NCBI RefSeq assembly: GCF_040702505.1
Contig: NZ_JBFBLC010000008.1
Coordinates: forward strand, 1-64,000
Length of the DNA stretch: 64,000 nt
Origin: Terrabacter sp040702505
GTDB taxonomy: Bacteria; Actinomycetota; Actinomycetes; Actinomycetales; Dermatophilaceae
Reading direction: 5' to 3'
The notes under the pieces are model-generated. The model was not told where the DNA came from, did no database searches, and saw nothing but the letters and a program-made list of their open reading frames with translations. Below, piece after piece: positions 8,118-17,397 of this stretch (positions are counted from its first letter, which is position 1; each line of letters opens with the position of its first letter). The position numbers were made by a program, and so were the translations under genes.

Positions 8118-8301
8118 GGCGGGCACCTTAGGCCGTGGCTCCGACAACGCCATCCGCTCGGAGAGGTTGCTCGATCATGCCGATCTCCGGTGAACGGTGT
8201 GTCGCATCCGTACCATGCGGGCATGCGGGTCCCGATCTTCCAGCCGCCGGCGTGGGTCGTGCCGATCACCGCACGTCGGACGGGACATGCTTGGCGGCCG
8301 G

Positions 8302-9744
8302 TCACTCAATCCCCTTGTGGGTTGGTTGCAAGTGCGGGACCCCGACGGGTTCCGCTCCCTGCCTTGAGCGTGCTCGACAGTGGGGTGCGACGCGCGCGAC
8401 GAGCGAGGCAAGCTCCGCAGCAGCACCCGAGGCGAGGACTGCGACGTCGGGATGGAGATCGGCATCCGCCACGACGAGGAGCTCGAAACGGCCGGCGTAC
8501 GAGATGGCTCCCACGCCGAGGGTCACGTCGCCCAGGAGGTTGACCAGCGGGAACACGTCGCGGACGGTGGCGCCGGCGAAGGAGAGCGGCCGGCTGGGCC
8601 CGACGATGTCGGCGCTGAGTAGGTTGATCCTCTTTCGGATGACGAGTCGGAGCAGGAGCGCGCCGAGCAGCCGGTTGCTGAAGACCGCCCCCATCGACGG
8701 GTGCGGCAAAGCCTTGGCGCTCGTCGTGCCCGCGCTGATCCGGCGCAGGCGCGCGACGGGGTCGGCCTCTCCCACCGGCAACCCGACGGCCATCTGGGAG
8801 ATGCGGTTGCCGAGCCCCGCCTGGTGGTCCGGCCGCCGCAGCGAGACGGGCACGAGGACCGGCACCACGAGCCCGTCGACGGGCTCGCCGCGGCTCCGCA
8901 GCAGCGCGGACACCCCACCGGCGATCATCGCGAGAAGCACGTCGTTGACGGTGACGTGCGCGTTGTGAGCGACAGCCGCGACGTCCTCGAGCTGGGCGCG
9001 CACGACAGCCAGCCGACGGTGCGGGCCCACGAGCCCGCCGAGACTCGTCACTGGCCCGGGTGCCCCCGTGACGAGCCCACGTATGCCGTGCCACAGCTGC
9101 GTAGCCGACGCGTAGCTGGCGCGGGGATGCGCCGCAGCCTGCATGGCGCCGTGCAGGGCCCGGCTGCGCGATCGCAGACTGTCATGGAGGAGCTCGCCGC
9201 GGGATGGCGCCGGCCGTGGTGACCACTCCCCCGCACGGGCAGGCCGCTCCGAGGCTTCGTCGCTGAGCAGCGTCGCCAGAGTGGCAAGGCCCGCCACTCC
9301 GTCGGCCACGACGTGGTGCATCCGCACGAACAGCGCCAGGCGCCCGTCGCGGAAGCCGGGGAGCAGCCAGAGCTCCCACAGCGGGCGGCGCATGTCGAGC
9401 CGACGGCTCCTGATCCGCTCGATGGCTGTCAGCAGGTCGGCGTCGTCTCCGGACGCCAGCGGTGGCGCGACTCGTACGTGGTGGTCCAGGTCGAAGGAGG
9501 GGTCGTCGACCCAGTAGGGGCCGCCGAGAACACGCGGTGGCACGCGAAGCACCTGCCGTAGGCGCGGGACAGCGTCCAGCCCGTGCCAGACCGCCTTCCG
9601 GGCGGCCTCTACACGAGGGCGTCCCGACCCGTCGCGCAGCGTGCCGCCCTCGACCACGGCGACGACCCCGACGTCCTGCGGCCACCGCCCGTCCGAAAGC
9701 AGCAGGAGACTGTCATCGGCACTCAACCTCTCGACCGGCACCAC
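8302..9744 (-). CDS. Wax ester synthase/diacylglycerol acyltransferase (WS/DGAT)
   Basis: A 480-aa bifunctional acyltransferase that transfers fatty acyl-CoA to diacylglycerol or long-chain alcohols, making storage lipid at the membrane. The active site HHVVADG fits HHxxxDG at about residue 145. The C-terminal domain motifs are present as GNRISQM and PLVNLLGDVTLGVGAISYAG. Start is GTG at 9744 or 9741, with GGGAGG about 6 nt upstream, and the protein then opens VPVERLSADDS, as family members do. The 105-bp gap to the divergent gene at 9850 must hold both promoters. Confidence 0.9.
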   Translation of the reverse strand: MVPVERLSADDSLLLLSDGRWPQDVGVVAVVEGGTLRDGSGRPRVEAARKAVWHGLDAVPRLRQVLRVPPRVLGGPYWVDDPSFDLDHHVRVAPPLASGDDADLLTAIERIRSRRLDMRRPLWELWLLPGFRDGRLALFVRMHHVVADGVAGLATLATLLSDEASERPARAGEWSPRPAPSRGELLHDSLRSRSRALHGAMQAAAHPRASYASATQLWHGIRGLVTGAPGPVTSLGGLVGPHRRLAVVRAQLEDVAAVAHNAHVTVNDVLLAMIAGGVSALLRSRGEPVDGLVVPVLVPVSLRRPDHQAGLGNRISQMAVGLPVGEADPVARLRRISAGTTSAKALPHPSMGAVFSNRLLGALLLRLVIRKRINLLSADIVGPSRPLSFAGATVRDVFPLVNLLGDVTLGVGAISYAGRFELLVVADADLHPDVAVLASGAAAELASLVARVAPHCRARSRQGAEPVGVPHLQPTHKGIE

Positions 9745-9849
9745 ACCACCTCCCAGCGGCCTGACCTCCAGCGTCCAGCCGCTCGGCCACCGGCCGACAG
9801 GGACCAACGGCCCTGTCCCGCCGCCACCGCCGTCCCGAGGCTTGAGCCC

Positions 9850-11376
9850 ATGGGCACCGGTGACGTGGCTCTGGAACGCGCCGTCGGGCGGACTCTCGAC
9901 CGCTGGCCGACCGCGGGACTGGCGGTCGCCGTCGTGCGCCCCGGTGAGCGCACCTGGTTCCACTGCCACGGTGTCTCGGACGTGACGACCGGCTCGCCGG
10001 TCACGGCGGACACCGTCTTCCGCGTCGGCTCGCTCACCAAGACCTTCACCGCGGTCGCCGTCATGCAGCTCTGCGAGCAAGGCCGCATCGACCTCGACGC
10101 CCCCGCTGACGACTACCTCGCGACGGTCCGACTGCGTCCGGAACGGCCCGGCCTGGGGCCTGCCACCGTCCGCCACCTGCTCACCCACACCTCAGGCGTC
10201 GGCTACTGGCTGCGCCTGTCGGACCTGCTCCGACCGGTCTCGGGCGCCGGCGTCGAGGCACGGCGGGTGCAGCCGCTGGGGGTCTACTACCGCAGGGGGA
10301 TCCCGCAGGAGGTCCACCCCGGCACCAAGTGGGTCTACAGCAACCACGGCTTCGCCGCCCTCGGCCAGCTGGTCGAGGACGTCTCGGGGCAGGCCCTGCG
10401 CGAGTACCTGCGGGACCGGGTCCTCGACCCGCTCGGGATGCAGCACACCGACCTGACCCGCTCGGATCGGGTGAGCCCCGGGCTGGCCACCGGCTACGTC
10501 CTGCGACGACGCGGACTTGTGCCGGCTCGGGTGAGGGAGGTGCCCACGCCCGGGGGCGGTGGCCTCTACTCCACCGCGGCCGACCTGGCGTGCTACCTGC
10601 GCTGCCTCCTGGAGGGTGGCTCCGGTCCGCGCGGGCGGATCCTGGACCCCGCGACCGTGGCCCAGCTGTTCACTCCGCACTACCAGCCGGACCCGCGCCT
10701 GCCGGGGATGGGGCTGGGGTTCGACCTCGCCGCGGAGGACGGGCGTCGCGTCGCCGCCAAGGACGGCGTGGTCTCCGGCTTCCTGTCCGCGATGGCGCTC
10801 GCCCCCAGCGCCGGGACAGGAGTCCTGGCCCTCGCCAACACCGGCGGGCTGAGCGGCCGGGGAGCACCCGTCGAGGTCGTCGGCGCGGTGCTGCGCGAGC
10901 TCCTCGCCCTGCCCCAGGACCCGATACGCCACGACATCACGCCGCGGCCGGACGTCTGGGCCGAACTCTGCGGCTGGTACGCCCCCACACCGGGCATGGT
11001 GACGAACCTCTTCACCAGAGCCCTCATGGGCGCCGGCGCGGAGGTCGTCGTGGAGGGGCGTCGTCTCGTCCTCAAACCCCTCACCCCCGTCCCCGCCCTG
11101 CGCCGAGGCATGGTGCTGCACCCGGACGATCCGAAGGACCCGTATGCGTTCCGGGTGGACTTCTCCTCGGTTGGCATGGGCACCCTGCCGGTGGTCTTCG
11201 CGACGACGGACGACGGGGGCAGAGTGGGCCGGCTCTGGCTTGACCTCATGGGCTTCGACAAGCGGCGTGACACACACAACCCGCGCCGGCTGCTCGGTGC
11301 AGGGCTCGCTGCCGCCACCGTCGCGGGAGGGGTCGCGCGACTGACCCGCAGGTCGAGCGCCCACCAAACACACTGA
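9850..11376 (+). CDS. Serine beta-lactamase-like (class C/EstB) hydrolase
   Basis: A 508-aa protein of the beta-lactamase/penicillin-binding-protein C family. The nucleophile motif SLTK (SxxK) and the second motif YSNHG (YxN) are clear in the first 175 residues. A 120-residue C-terminal lipocalin-like extension follows the catalytic domain. Such proteins are esterases, D-amino-acid peptidases or antibiotic-resistance-unrelated hydrolases. No signal peptide is evident. Its position next to a WS/DGAT gene and before an alpha/beta hydrolase suggests ester or lipid turnover; that is inference. GAGG lies about 10 nt before the chosen ATG. Confidence 0.85.
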   Translation: MGTGDVALERAVGRTLDRWPTAGLAVAVVRPGERTWFHCHGVSDVTTGSPVTADTVFRVGSLTKTFTAVAVMQLCEQGRIDLDAPADDYLATVRLRPERPGLGPATVRHLLTHTSGVGYWLRLSDLLRPVSGAGVEARRVQPLGVYYRRGIPQEVHPGTKWVYSNHGFAALGQLVEDVSGQALREYLRDRVLDPLGMQHTDLTRSDRVSPGLATGYVLRRRGLVPARVREVPTPGGGGLYSTAADLACYLRCLLEGGSGPRGRILDPATVAQLFTPHYQPDPRLPGMGLGFDLAAEDGRRVAAKDGVVSGFLSAMALAPSAGTGVLALANTGGLSGRGAPVEVVGAVLRELLALPQDPIRHDITPRPDVWAELCGWYAPTPGMVTNLFTRALMGAGAEVVVEGRRLVLKPLTPVPALRRGMVLHPDDPKDPYAFRVDFSSVGMGTLPVVFATTDDGGRVGRLWLDLMGFDKRRDTHNPRRLLGAGLAAATVAGGVARLTRRSSAHQTH

Positions 11377-11395
11377 TCTCGAAGGGAACTCGGTC

Positions 11396-12289
11396 ATGTC
11401 GCTACTCCTGCACTGCAAGACATGGCCCCGTTACGTCCGGCTACGCCACGTCGACCTCTACGTCGACGTGGTCGGCCACGGCGAACCACTCGTCCTGATG
11501 CACGGCGGTCCCAGCGCTGACCTGTGGACCATGGGCGCGTTCCGCCGGCTCGCCGACGAGCACACCCTCATCTTCTACGACCACCGCTGCAACGGGCGCT
11601 CGACCGGCCCGACCGTCTCGTCCATGACGTGGGAGAACCTGACCGCCGACGCCGATGCCCTGCGCGAGCATCTCGGCTTCGAGGAGTGGACCGTCCTGGG
11701 CCACTCGTTCGGCGGACACGTCGCCCTGGAGTACGCCCTCAGATACCCGGACCGCGTCTCCGGACTGGTGCTCCTCGACACCGGCGCCGACGCCCACTGG
11801 GCCCGCGAGAACGCCCCGCGCCTGCTCGCACAGCGCGGCTACGGGGCGGCGAAGGCCGAGCTGGTCCGACGGTGGTTCACCGGCGAGTTCGAGCGGCCCG
11901 AGTACCTGCCCATCTTCCTGCGCATCAGCAGCGCCTACATGCCTCACCACGGCTGGCGGGCCCTGCTCCGAGAGCTGGCAACAGGCGGCTGGCGCTCCCG
12001 GATGCGGCCCGCGCCGCTGCAGTTCGCGGGACGCACTCTCCTGCCCGGCTGGTCGGTCACCGACCGACTCGGCGACATCACGGCGCCGACCCTCGTCATC
12101 GCCGGACGAGAGGACTTCGTCTTCCCACCCGACTGCCAGCAGGAGCTGGTCGCCGGGCTCCGCCACGCCGAGCTCCTGCTTGTCGACGAGGCCGGCCACA
12201 GCCCCCAGGACGAGTTCCCGAACCAAGTCGTCCCGGCCGTGCGGCACTTCCTCACCGCCGGAGTGCGGGCCCATCGGACGCAGGCCTGA
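11396..12289 (+). CDS. Alpha/beta hydrolase, proline-iminopeptidase-like
   Basis: A 297-aa alpha/beta-hydrolase. The oxyanion region is LMHGGPSADLW, the nucleophile elbow GHSFGG, the acid lies in GREDFVFP and the His in EAGHSPQDE. The segment YDHRCNGRSTGP resembles the DQRGCGRS stretch of proline iminopeptidases, but substrate specificity is open. It starts 19 bp after the beta-lactamase-like gene with AAGGGAA well placed, so the two are probably cotranscribed. A hairpin at 12314-12351 follows. Confidence 0.85.
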   Translation: MSLLLHCKTWPRYVRLRHVDLYVDVVGHGEPLVLMHGGPSADLWTMGAFRRLADEHTLIFYDHRCNGRSTGPTVSSMTWENLTADADALREHLGFEEWTVLGHSFGGHVALEYALRYPDRVSGLVLLDTGADAHWARENAPRLLAQRGYGAAKAELVRRWFTGEFERPEYLPIFLRISSAYMPHHGWRALLRELATGGWRSRMRPAPLQFAGRTLLPGWSVTDRLGDITAPTLVIAGREDFVFPPDCQQELVAGLRHAELLLVDEAGHSPQDEFPNQVVPAVRHFLTAGVRAHRTQA

Positions 12290-12313
12290 CACGCCGCCCG
12301 GGTGCCTCATCTC

Positions 12314-12351
12314 CTCACCCACCGCCTGCCCGCGGTCAGGCCGTGGGTGAG
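12314..12351 (+). terminator. Hairpin after the hydrolase gene
   Basis: Outer arms CTCACCCAC / GTGGGTGAG (12314-12322, 12343-12351) enclose a second stem GCCTG/CAGGC. The structure is stable but no T-run follows, so factor-independent termination is uncertain. Confidence 0.5.
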
Positions 12352-12510
12352 AGCGCCAACGACGGCCTCCCCTTCAGCGTGACTGACGATGCCCGAGAGG
12401 ATGAGGACGTGGATTCCTCAGCTGGTGTGGACCGAGCGCCCGCGCATGTCGACCACTTCCCGCGCTGAATGTAACTTGAAACCTCAACCAGTCTCGCGCG
12501 CGAGGAGATC

Positions 12511-13152
12511 ATGATGGCTACGATCGTCGTTTTCGGGGGCACAGGCTTCACCGGCAGCAACATCGCACGGGAGGCATCCGCGCGCGGCCACCACGTCGTG
12601 TCGGTGAGCCGGTCCGAGCCGCAGGAACCCATCGAAGGCGTCCGGTACGAGACCGGCGCCGCCGAACAGGTCGCCGAGCGGGTCATCCCGGAGGCCGACG
12701 CGGTGGTGGCGGCGCTGTCGCCTCGCGGGGACATGTCGGGCCGGCTCGTAGAGGTCTACCGCGGCCTGGCCCGCGAGTCGGCCGCGGCCGGGGCGCGGTA
12801 CATCCAAGTGGGCGGCTTCAGCTCGCTGCGTCCCGCGCCCGGTGCGCCGCGTTTCGTCGAGGGCGAGATTCCCGAGGAGTTCCGCGACGAGGCAATGGAG
12901 GGCGAGGCGACCCGGGTCCTGCTCGCCGAGGAGTCCCCCGAGGAGCTGGACTGGGTCTTCGTCAGCCCCGCGGCCAGCTACGGCGCGTGGGCGCCCGGCG
13001 AGCGAACCAGCCGCTTCAGGGTGGGCGACGATGTCGCGCTCTTCGACGAGGACGGCGGCTCCACCATCTCGGGCGCGGACTTCGCCGCGGCGATCGTCGA
13101 CGAGATCGAACGCCCCACGCGACACCGCGCGCACATGAGCGTCGCGTACTGA
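12511..13152 (+). CDS. NAD(P)H-binding atypical SDR (YwnB/NmrA-like)
   Basis: A 213-aa Rossmann protein beginning ATIVVFGGTGFTGSNIAREA, where GGTGFTG is the dinucleotide-binding loop of atypical SDRs. It lacks a YxxxK catalytic pair, as YwnB-type proteins do. These proteins are often redox sensors or epimerase-like enzymes of unknown substrate. Two ATG codons (12511, 12514) follow a GAGGAG site. It stands alone, with a terminator-like hairpin before it and a convergent gene after it. Confidence 0.8.
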   Translation: MMATIVVFGGTGFTGSNIAREASARGHHVVSVSRSEPQEPIEGVRYETGAAEQVAERVIPEADAVVAALSPRGDMSGRLVEVYRGLARESAAAGARYIQVGGFSSLRPAPGAPRFVEGEIPEEFRDEAMEGEATRVLLAEESPEELDWVFVSPAASYGAWAPGERTSRFRVGDDVALFDEDGGSTISGADFAAAIVDEIERPTRHRAHMSVAY

Positions 13153-13270
13153 GAGACCTCTCTCGCCCAGCACGACCAGTCAGCCGTTGCCCCCGAGATT
13201 GGCGCGCGTCGGCGCGTGAGCCCCTGATCACCCTTCCAGGGCGCCCCCACCTTTCCGAGACTGCGTCACC

Positions 13271-14446
13271 CTAAGTCACCAGCATCGCCTTCACCGCGGC
13301 ACGGAGATCGCCGGCGCCCTCGGCCGCGACCGCCTCGCGCATCCGCTGGTAGCCGGCACCGTCGCGCAGGATGTCCTCGATGCCGGCGAGCTCGCGGGTG
13401 CAACCGAGCCTGCTGGCGGTCGGCTGCAGCTGCTCGAGCAGGTCGTGGATGTCGTCGACGACGTGGACCTCGGTGTTGTCGGCGTCTCGGATGACGATCG
13501 CGTCGAGCCCGTAGCGGGCGGCACGCCATTTGTTCTCCTGCACGTGCCACGGCGGCAACGGGCGGTCGAGCACACCCTCGTCGAGCTGGTCCTCCAGGTA
13601 CGCGACGAGGCAGTGCACGAAAGCGGCGACGGCCGCCACGTCTGCCAGGCGGGAGAGGCCGTCGCAGGCGCGGACCTCGATGGTGCCCAGGCGCAGGGAA
13701 GGGCGGATGTCCCAGCGCAGCTCGCTGGCGTCGGTGATGACGCCGGTGGTGTGCACGTCGTGCAGGTACCGGCGGTACTGCGCCCACGTCTCGAACTGGA
13801 ACGGCAGCCCGGCCGTCGGCAGCTGCTGGAAGAGCATCGTGCGGTTGCTCGCGTAGCCGGTGTCGGCCCCGGACCCGTACGGCGAGGACGCCGACAGGGC
13901 CGTCAGGTGCGGGTGGTAGGTGAGCAGGGCGTTGATCAGCGGCCATACCTTGGCGGCCGAGGTGACGCCCACATGGACGTGCACCCCGAAGATCACCATC
14001 TGGCGTCCCCACCACTGGGTGCGGTCGATCAGGGTGGCGTACCGCTGGCCCTCGGTGACTTGCTGGTCCTCCCAGCGGGCGAACGGGTGCGCTCCGCCGC
14101 CGTAGAGCAGGACCCCCAGCTCCGCTGCCGCCGCCTGCACCATGTGCAGCCCGCCGGTGAGGTCGGCCGACGCCTCCTCGGCGTTCTCGCAGACCCCGGT
14201 GACGATCTCCACCGTGTTGCGCAGCAGCTCCTTGGTGACGGTGGAGTGCGACTTGGTCGGTCGCGCGTGGGTGTCGTCGTCGGCCGCGTTGGCCTGGGCC
14301 AGCAGCTCGTCGGCGCGTGAGGTCAGGTCGAGGGTGACGGGATCCAGGAGCCCCAGCTCCCACTCCACGCCCAACGTGCGCCCCGCCGAGGGCGCGAAGG
14401 TGACCTCCGGCGACGGAGGCGACAGGGTCGGATCAGTCATGTCCAC
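13271..14446 (-). CDS. Carboxylate-amine ligase, YbdK-type (GCS2 family)
   Basis: A 391-aa member of the glutamate-cysteine ligase family 2. The N-terminal TLGVEWELGLLDP corresponds to the metal- and nucleotide-binding VExE region, and FGVHVHVGV and ENKWRAARYG are family motifs. YbdK-type enzymes make gamma-glutamyl amides with ATP; some actinobacterial members act in thiol synthesis, but this is not EgtA by neighbourhood. The ATG at 14446 opens MDMTDPT. It lies downstream of, and in the same direction as, the organosulfur operon with an 87-bp gap, so readthrough is possible. Confidence 0.85.
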   Translation of the reverse strand: MDMTDPTLSPPSPEVTFAPSAGRTLGVEWELGLLDPVTLDLTSRADELLAQANAADDDTHARPTKSHSTVTKELLRNTVEIVTGVCENAEEASADLTGGLHMVQAAAAELGVLLYGGGAHPFARWEDQQVTEGQRYATLIDRTQWWGRQMVIFGVHVHVGVTSAAKVWPLINALLTYHPHLTALSASSPYGSGADTGYASNRTMLFQQLPTAGLPFQFETWAQYRRYLHDVHTTGVITDASELRWDIRPSLRLGTIEVRACDGLSRLADVAAVAAFVHCLVAYLEDQLDEGVLDRPLPPWHVQENKWRAARYGLDAIVIRDADNTEVHVVDDIHDLLEQLQPTASRLGCTRELAGIEDILRDGAGYQRMREAVAAEGAGDLRAAVKAMLVT

Positions 14447-14533
14447 CTCGAGGGGATTCGTCGGCGCAACGACAGGTGGGTGTGCACTTCCGGAGAAACC
14501 GTCCTTGTCCCTGGCGACGACCGGAACGCGGCC

Positions 14534-15646
14534 TCAAGTATCCCCGAGCAGGCCGCGGCGGCGCAGCGCGGGCATGAGCCCCTCGGCGACGTGGTAGGCC
14601 TCCTCGAGGTGCGGATAGCCGGAGAGGATGAACTCATCGAACCCTTCCTCGTGGTACTCCGCGATTCGCTCGGCGACCTCCTCGTGGCTGCCGACGAGCG
14701 CGGTACCGGCTCCCCCACGCACGAGCCCCACCCCAGCCCAGAGGTTCGGGGAGATCTCCAGCCGGTCGGTGCGGCCCTCGTGCAGCGCGACCATGCGCTG
14801 CTGTCCCACCGAGCCGCTGGCCGAGAGCTGCGCCTGCGCCTTGGCGATGGCATCGGGGCTGAGGCGGGCAAGCAGCCGGTCGGCCACCGCCCACGCCTCC
14901 TGCGCGGTGTCCCGGGTGATGGCATGGAGCCGTATGCCGTAACGCAGCGTGCGTCCGACGGTGGCCGCGACGGCACCGACTTTCTCGATCTTCTCGCGGG
15001 CCAGGTGCGGCGGCTCACCCCATGTGAGGTAGACGTCGGCCACCCGTCCCGCGACCTCGATCGCAGGCGCGGACGATCCGCCGAAGTAGATGTCAGGCAA
15101 CGGGTCGGGCCTACCGGCGGTTGTGGCTCCAGCGACCCGGTAGTGCTCGCCTTCGAAGTCGAGTGGGGTCGCACCCCAGGCGCCGCGGAGCACCCGGATG
15201 AACTCCTCGGTGCGGGCGTACCTCTCGTCGTGGTCGAGCCAGTCGCCGAAGCGCTGCATCTCGAGGTCGTCGCCGCCGGTGACGATGTTGAGCAGGAGCC
15301 GGCCGCCGCTCTGCCGCTGGAACGTCGCCGCCATCTGCGCGGCGAGGGTCGGCGAGATGAGCCCCGGCCGGAAGGCCACGAGGAACCGCAGCCGGCGTGT
15401 CTGCCCAGCCAGGGCGGCGCTGGTCAGCCACGCGTCCTCGCACCAGGTCCCGGTCGGGGTCAGGACCCCGGTGAACCCGAGCTGGTCCGCGGCGCGGGCG
15501 ATCTGGCCGAGATGCTCCAGGCTGGGCGCCCGGAAGTCTGCGGTGCCGGTGCCGCGGGTCGGTGCAGCGTGGAAGTGGTTCAACAGGTGGCGGCTGTCCC
15601 CGGCCGTGGGCAGGAACCAGTGCAGGGTGACGCCAGCGCTGCTCAC
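14534..15646 (-). CDS. ssuD: FMNH2-dependent alkanesulfonate monooxygenase, SsuD-like
   Basis: A 370-aa luciferase-like monooxygenase, full length for SsuD (about 380). The TIM-barrel start VTLHWFLPTAGDSRH and the segments LNIVTGGDD and YFGGSSAPA are characteristic. SsuD-type enzymes use reduced FMN and O2 to release sulfite from alkanesulfonates. The GTG start at 15646 overlaps the TGA of the upstream fragment as GTGA. This is the last gene of the fourteen-gene organosulfur operon. The reduced flavin would come from the reductase domain at 24224-25390. Confidence 0.88.
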   Translation of the reverse strand: MSSAGVTLHWFLPTAGDSRHLLNHFHAAPTRGTGTADFRAPSLEHLGQIARAADQLGFTGVLTPTGTWCEDAWLTSAALAGQTRRLRFLVAFRPGLISPTLAAQMAATFQRQSGGRLLLNIVTGGDDLEMQRFGDWLDHDERYARTEEFIRVLRGAWGATPLDFEGEHYRVAGATTAGRPDPLPDIYFGGSSAPAIEVAGRVADVYLTWGEPPHLAREKIEKVGAVAATVGRTLRYGIRLHAITRDTAQEAWAVADRLLARLSPDAIAKAQAQLSASGSVGQQRMVALHEGRTDRLEISPNLWAGVGLVRGGAGTALVGSHEEVAERIAEYHEEGFDEFILSGYPHLEEAYHVAEGLMPALRRRGLLGDT

Positions 15647-15963
15647 GTCCGGGCACCGATTCGCTGGGAGGCGCCGCTGACAGTCGCAGCCAGGGCGCCG
15701 GCATACGTCCTCATCCACAGCCGGATGTCGTGCTCCTGGTCGGCCACCCCGGCGCCGAGGAGCACCACGGCTGGCGCCGGCACGTCGGCGCCGAGGTCGA
15801 TGACGAATGGCTCATCGGGCGGTATGCCGGCCGTGGGTGAGGCCCCGACGATGGGCAGCGTCTGCCCCATGGCATTCACGACGGCGTCGGCCAGAACCCG
15901 GGTGCGCGACCCGACCCGCGGGTTGTCGATGAGCTCCACCACGCGGGCGTCTCGTCTCGTCAT
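15643..15963 (-). CDS. Short FMN-reductase-like protein, apparently truncated
   Basis: A 106-aa protein whose start, ARVVELIDNPRVGSRTRVLA, resembles the first strand and phosphate loop of NADPH-dependent FMN reductases. It ends at about 60% of their length and lacks the later flavodoxin strands. Both ends are translationally coupled: its ATG overlaps the previous stop (ATGA) and its stop overlaps the SsuD start (GTGA). Such tight packing argues that it is still translated. It may be a degenerate SsuE partner or a specialised small protein. Confidence 0.55.
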   Translation of the reverse strand: MTRRDARVVELIDNPRVGSRTRVLADAVVNAMGQTLPIVGASPTAGIPPDEPFVIDLGADVPAPAVVLLGAGVADQEHDIRLWMRTYAGALAATVSGASQRIGART

Positions 15964-17384
15964 GCTGTCTCCCTGACGTCAGGCCCGGCGGCCCCGACCG
16001 TGACCGTCTCTCGGGAGGACGCCCACGCGGCCCAGTCGGTTGCCGGTCGAGCCGGCGGCAGGCCGAGGTGGTCGCGCAGGGTGGCGCCGGACGTGTAGTC
16101 GTGCCGGAGCACGCCGCGCTCCTGCAGCAGCGGCACCACGTCTTCGACGAACCCGTCGAGGCCACCGGGGGTGATGTGGGGCACGAGAATGAAGCCGTCG
16201 CTGACCTCGGTTGCCACGGCGTCGACGATTGCGGCGGCGACCGACTCGGGCGAACCGACGAAGGTCTGACGACCCGTGAGCTCGATGACGGTCTCGCGGA
16301 TGCTCAGGCCCTTGGCCTCGGCCACGGCGCGGTATCGGGCTGCCTCGGCGAACGGGTCACTGACCTGGCGCGCGCGCCCTCGCACGATCGACGTCTCGTC
16401 CGACACGAGGGGGTCGACCGTCGGCAGGGGGCCGTCCGGGTCGTATCCGGACAGGTCGCGGTTCCACACCTGCTCGAGCAGCAGGATCGCGGTCTGCGGG
16501 CTGACCTGCTGACGACGCACCTCGGCGGCGCGTTGGGCGGCGTCGGAGTCGGTGTCGCCGAGCACGAAGGTCGCGGCCGGGAGGATGAGCAGGTCGCGTT
16601 CATGTCGGTCGTAGCGCGCGAGCCTGCCCTTGACGTCGCTGTAGAAGGCGCGACCGGCCTCGGCGCTGGAGTGCCGGCTGAAGACGGCGTCCGCGCTGCG
16701 CGCGGCGAACTCCCGACCGTCGCTCGAGTCGCCGGCCTGGAAGATCACCGGATGTCCTTGCGGGCTGCGGGGCACGGTGAAGCGGCCGGTCACGTCGAAG
16801 TGCTTGCCGCGGTGCTGGAACGAGCCCGCCGTGGGGTCGGTGAGGAACTGGTCGTCGTCGGCTCGGACCGCGTCGACCGGCCACGAGTCCCACAGCTCGC
16901 GTGCGGTGGCGATGAACTCCTCGGCCCGCTCGTAGCGCTCGGCATGCGGCAGGAAGCCGCCACGGCGGAAGTTCTCCCCGGTGAAGGCGTCCGAGCTCGT
17001 GACCACGTTCCAGGCGGCCCGGCCCGCCGAGAGGTGGTCGAGGGTGGCGAACTGTCGGGCGACCTCGTAGGGCTCGTTGAAGGTCGTGTTGATCGTCCCG
17101 GCGAGGCCCAGATGCTCGGTGACAGCCGCGAGGGCGGCCAGGATGGTGAAGGTGTCGGGTCGGCCGACGACGTCGAGGTCGTGGATGCGGCCGCGTTGCT
17201 CACGCAGGCGCAGTCCCTCGGCGAGGAAGAGGAAGTCGAGGCGGCCACGTTCGGCGGTCTGCGCGAAGTGGGTGAAGGACGCCAGGTCGATGTGGCTGCC
17301 GGAGGCGGGGTCGCTCCACACGGTCGTGTTGTTGACGCCTGGGAAGTGCGCGCCGAGGACGACCTGCTTGCGGGGGTCGGTCAT
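15960..17384 (-). CDS. NtaA/SnaA/DszA-type flavin monooxygenase
   Basis: A 474-aa LLM-class monooxygenase of the nitrilotriacetate/DszA branch. Features are the long barrel insert, the start GAHFPGVNNTTVW, GRAAWNVVTSS and the closing KSPQ-like flavin loop replaced by FLPHAERYERAEEF. The closest functional models oxidise C-S or C-N bonds next to carboxylates: DszA sulfones, NtaA nitrilotriacetate, B. subtilis CmoJ N-acetyl-S-alkylcysteines. In this operon with an acetyltransferase and an amino-acid transporter, the CmoJ-like role is the best guess. It starts 13 bp after the gene before it. Confidence 0.88.
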   Translation of the reverse strand: MTDPRKQVVLGAHFPGVNNTTVWSDPASGSHIDLASFTHFAQTAERGRLDFLFLAEGLRLREQRGRIHDLDVVGRPDTFTILAALAAVTEHLGLAGTINTTFNEPYEVARQFATLDHLSAGRAAWNVVTSSDAFTGENFRRGGFLPHAERYERAEEFIATARELWDSWPVDAVRADDDQFLTDPTAGSFQHRGKHFDVTGRFTVPRSPQGHPVIFQAGDSSDGREFAARSADAVFSRHSSAEAGRAFYSDVKGRLARYDRHERDLLILPAATFVLGDTDSDAAQRAAEVRRQQVSPQTAILLLEQVWNRDLSGYDPDGPLPTVDPLVSDETSIVRGRARQVSDPFAEAARYRAVAEAKGLSIRETVIELTGRQTFVGSPESVAAAIVDAVATEVSDGFILVPHITPGGLDGFVEDVVPLLQERGVLRHDYTSGATLRDHLGLPPARPATDWAAWASSRETVTVGAAGPDVRETA

Positions 17385-17397
17385 GGGAGTTCCCTTC

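Noticed and set aside
8154..8301. Missing N-terminal half of the SDR gene upstream of the remnant
   Set aside because: No frame in this interval shows a TGxxxGxG loop or an NNAG motif on either strand.
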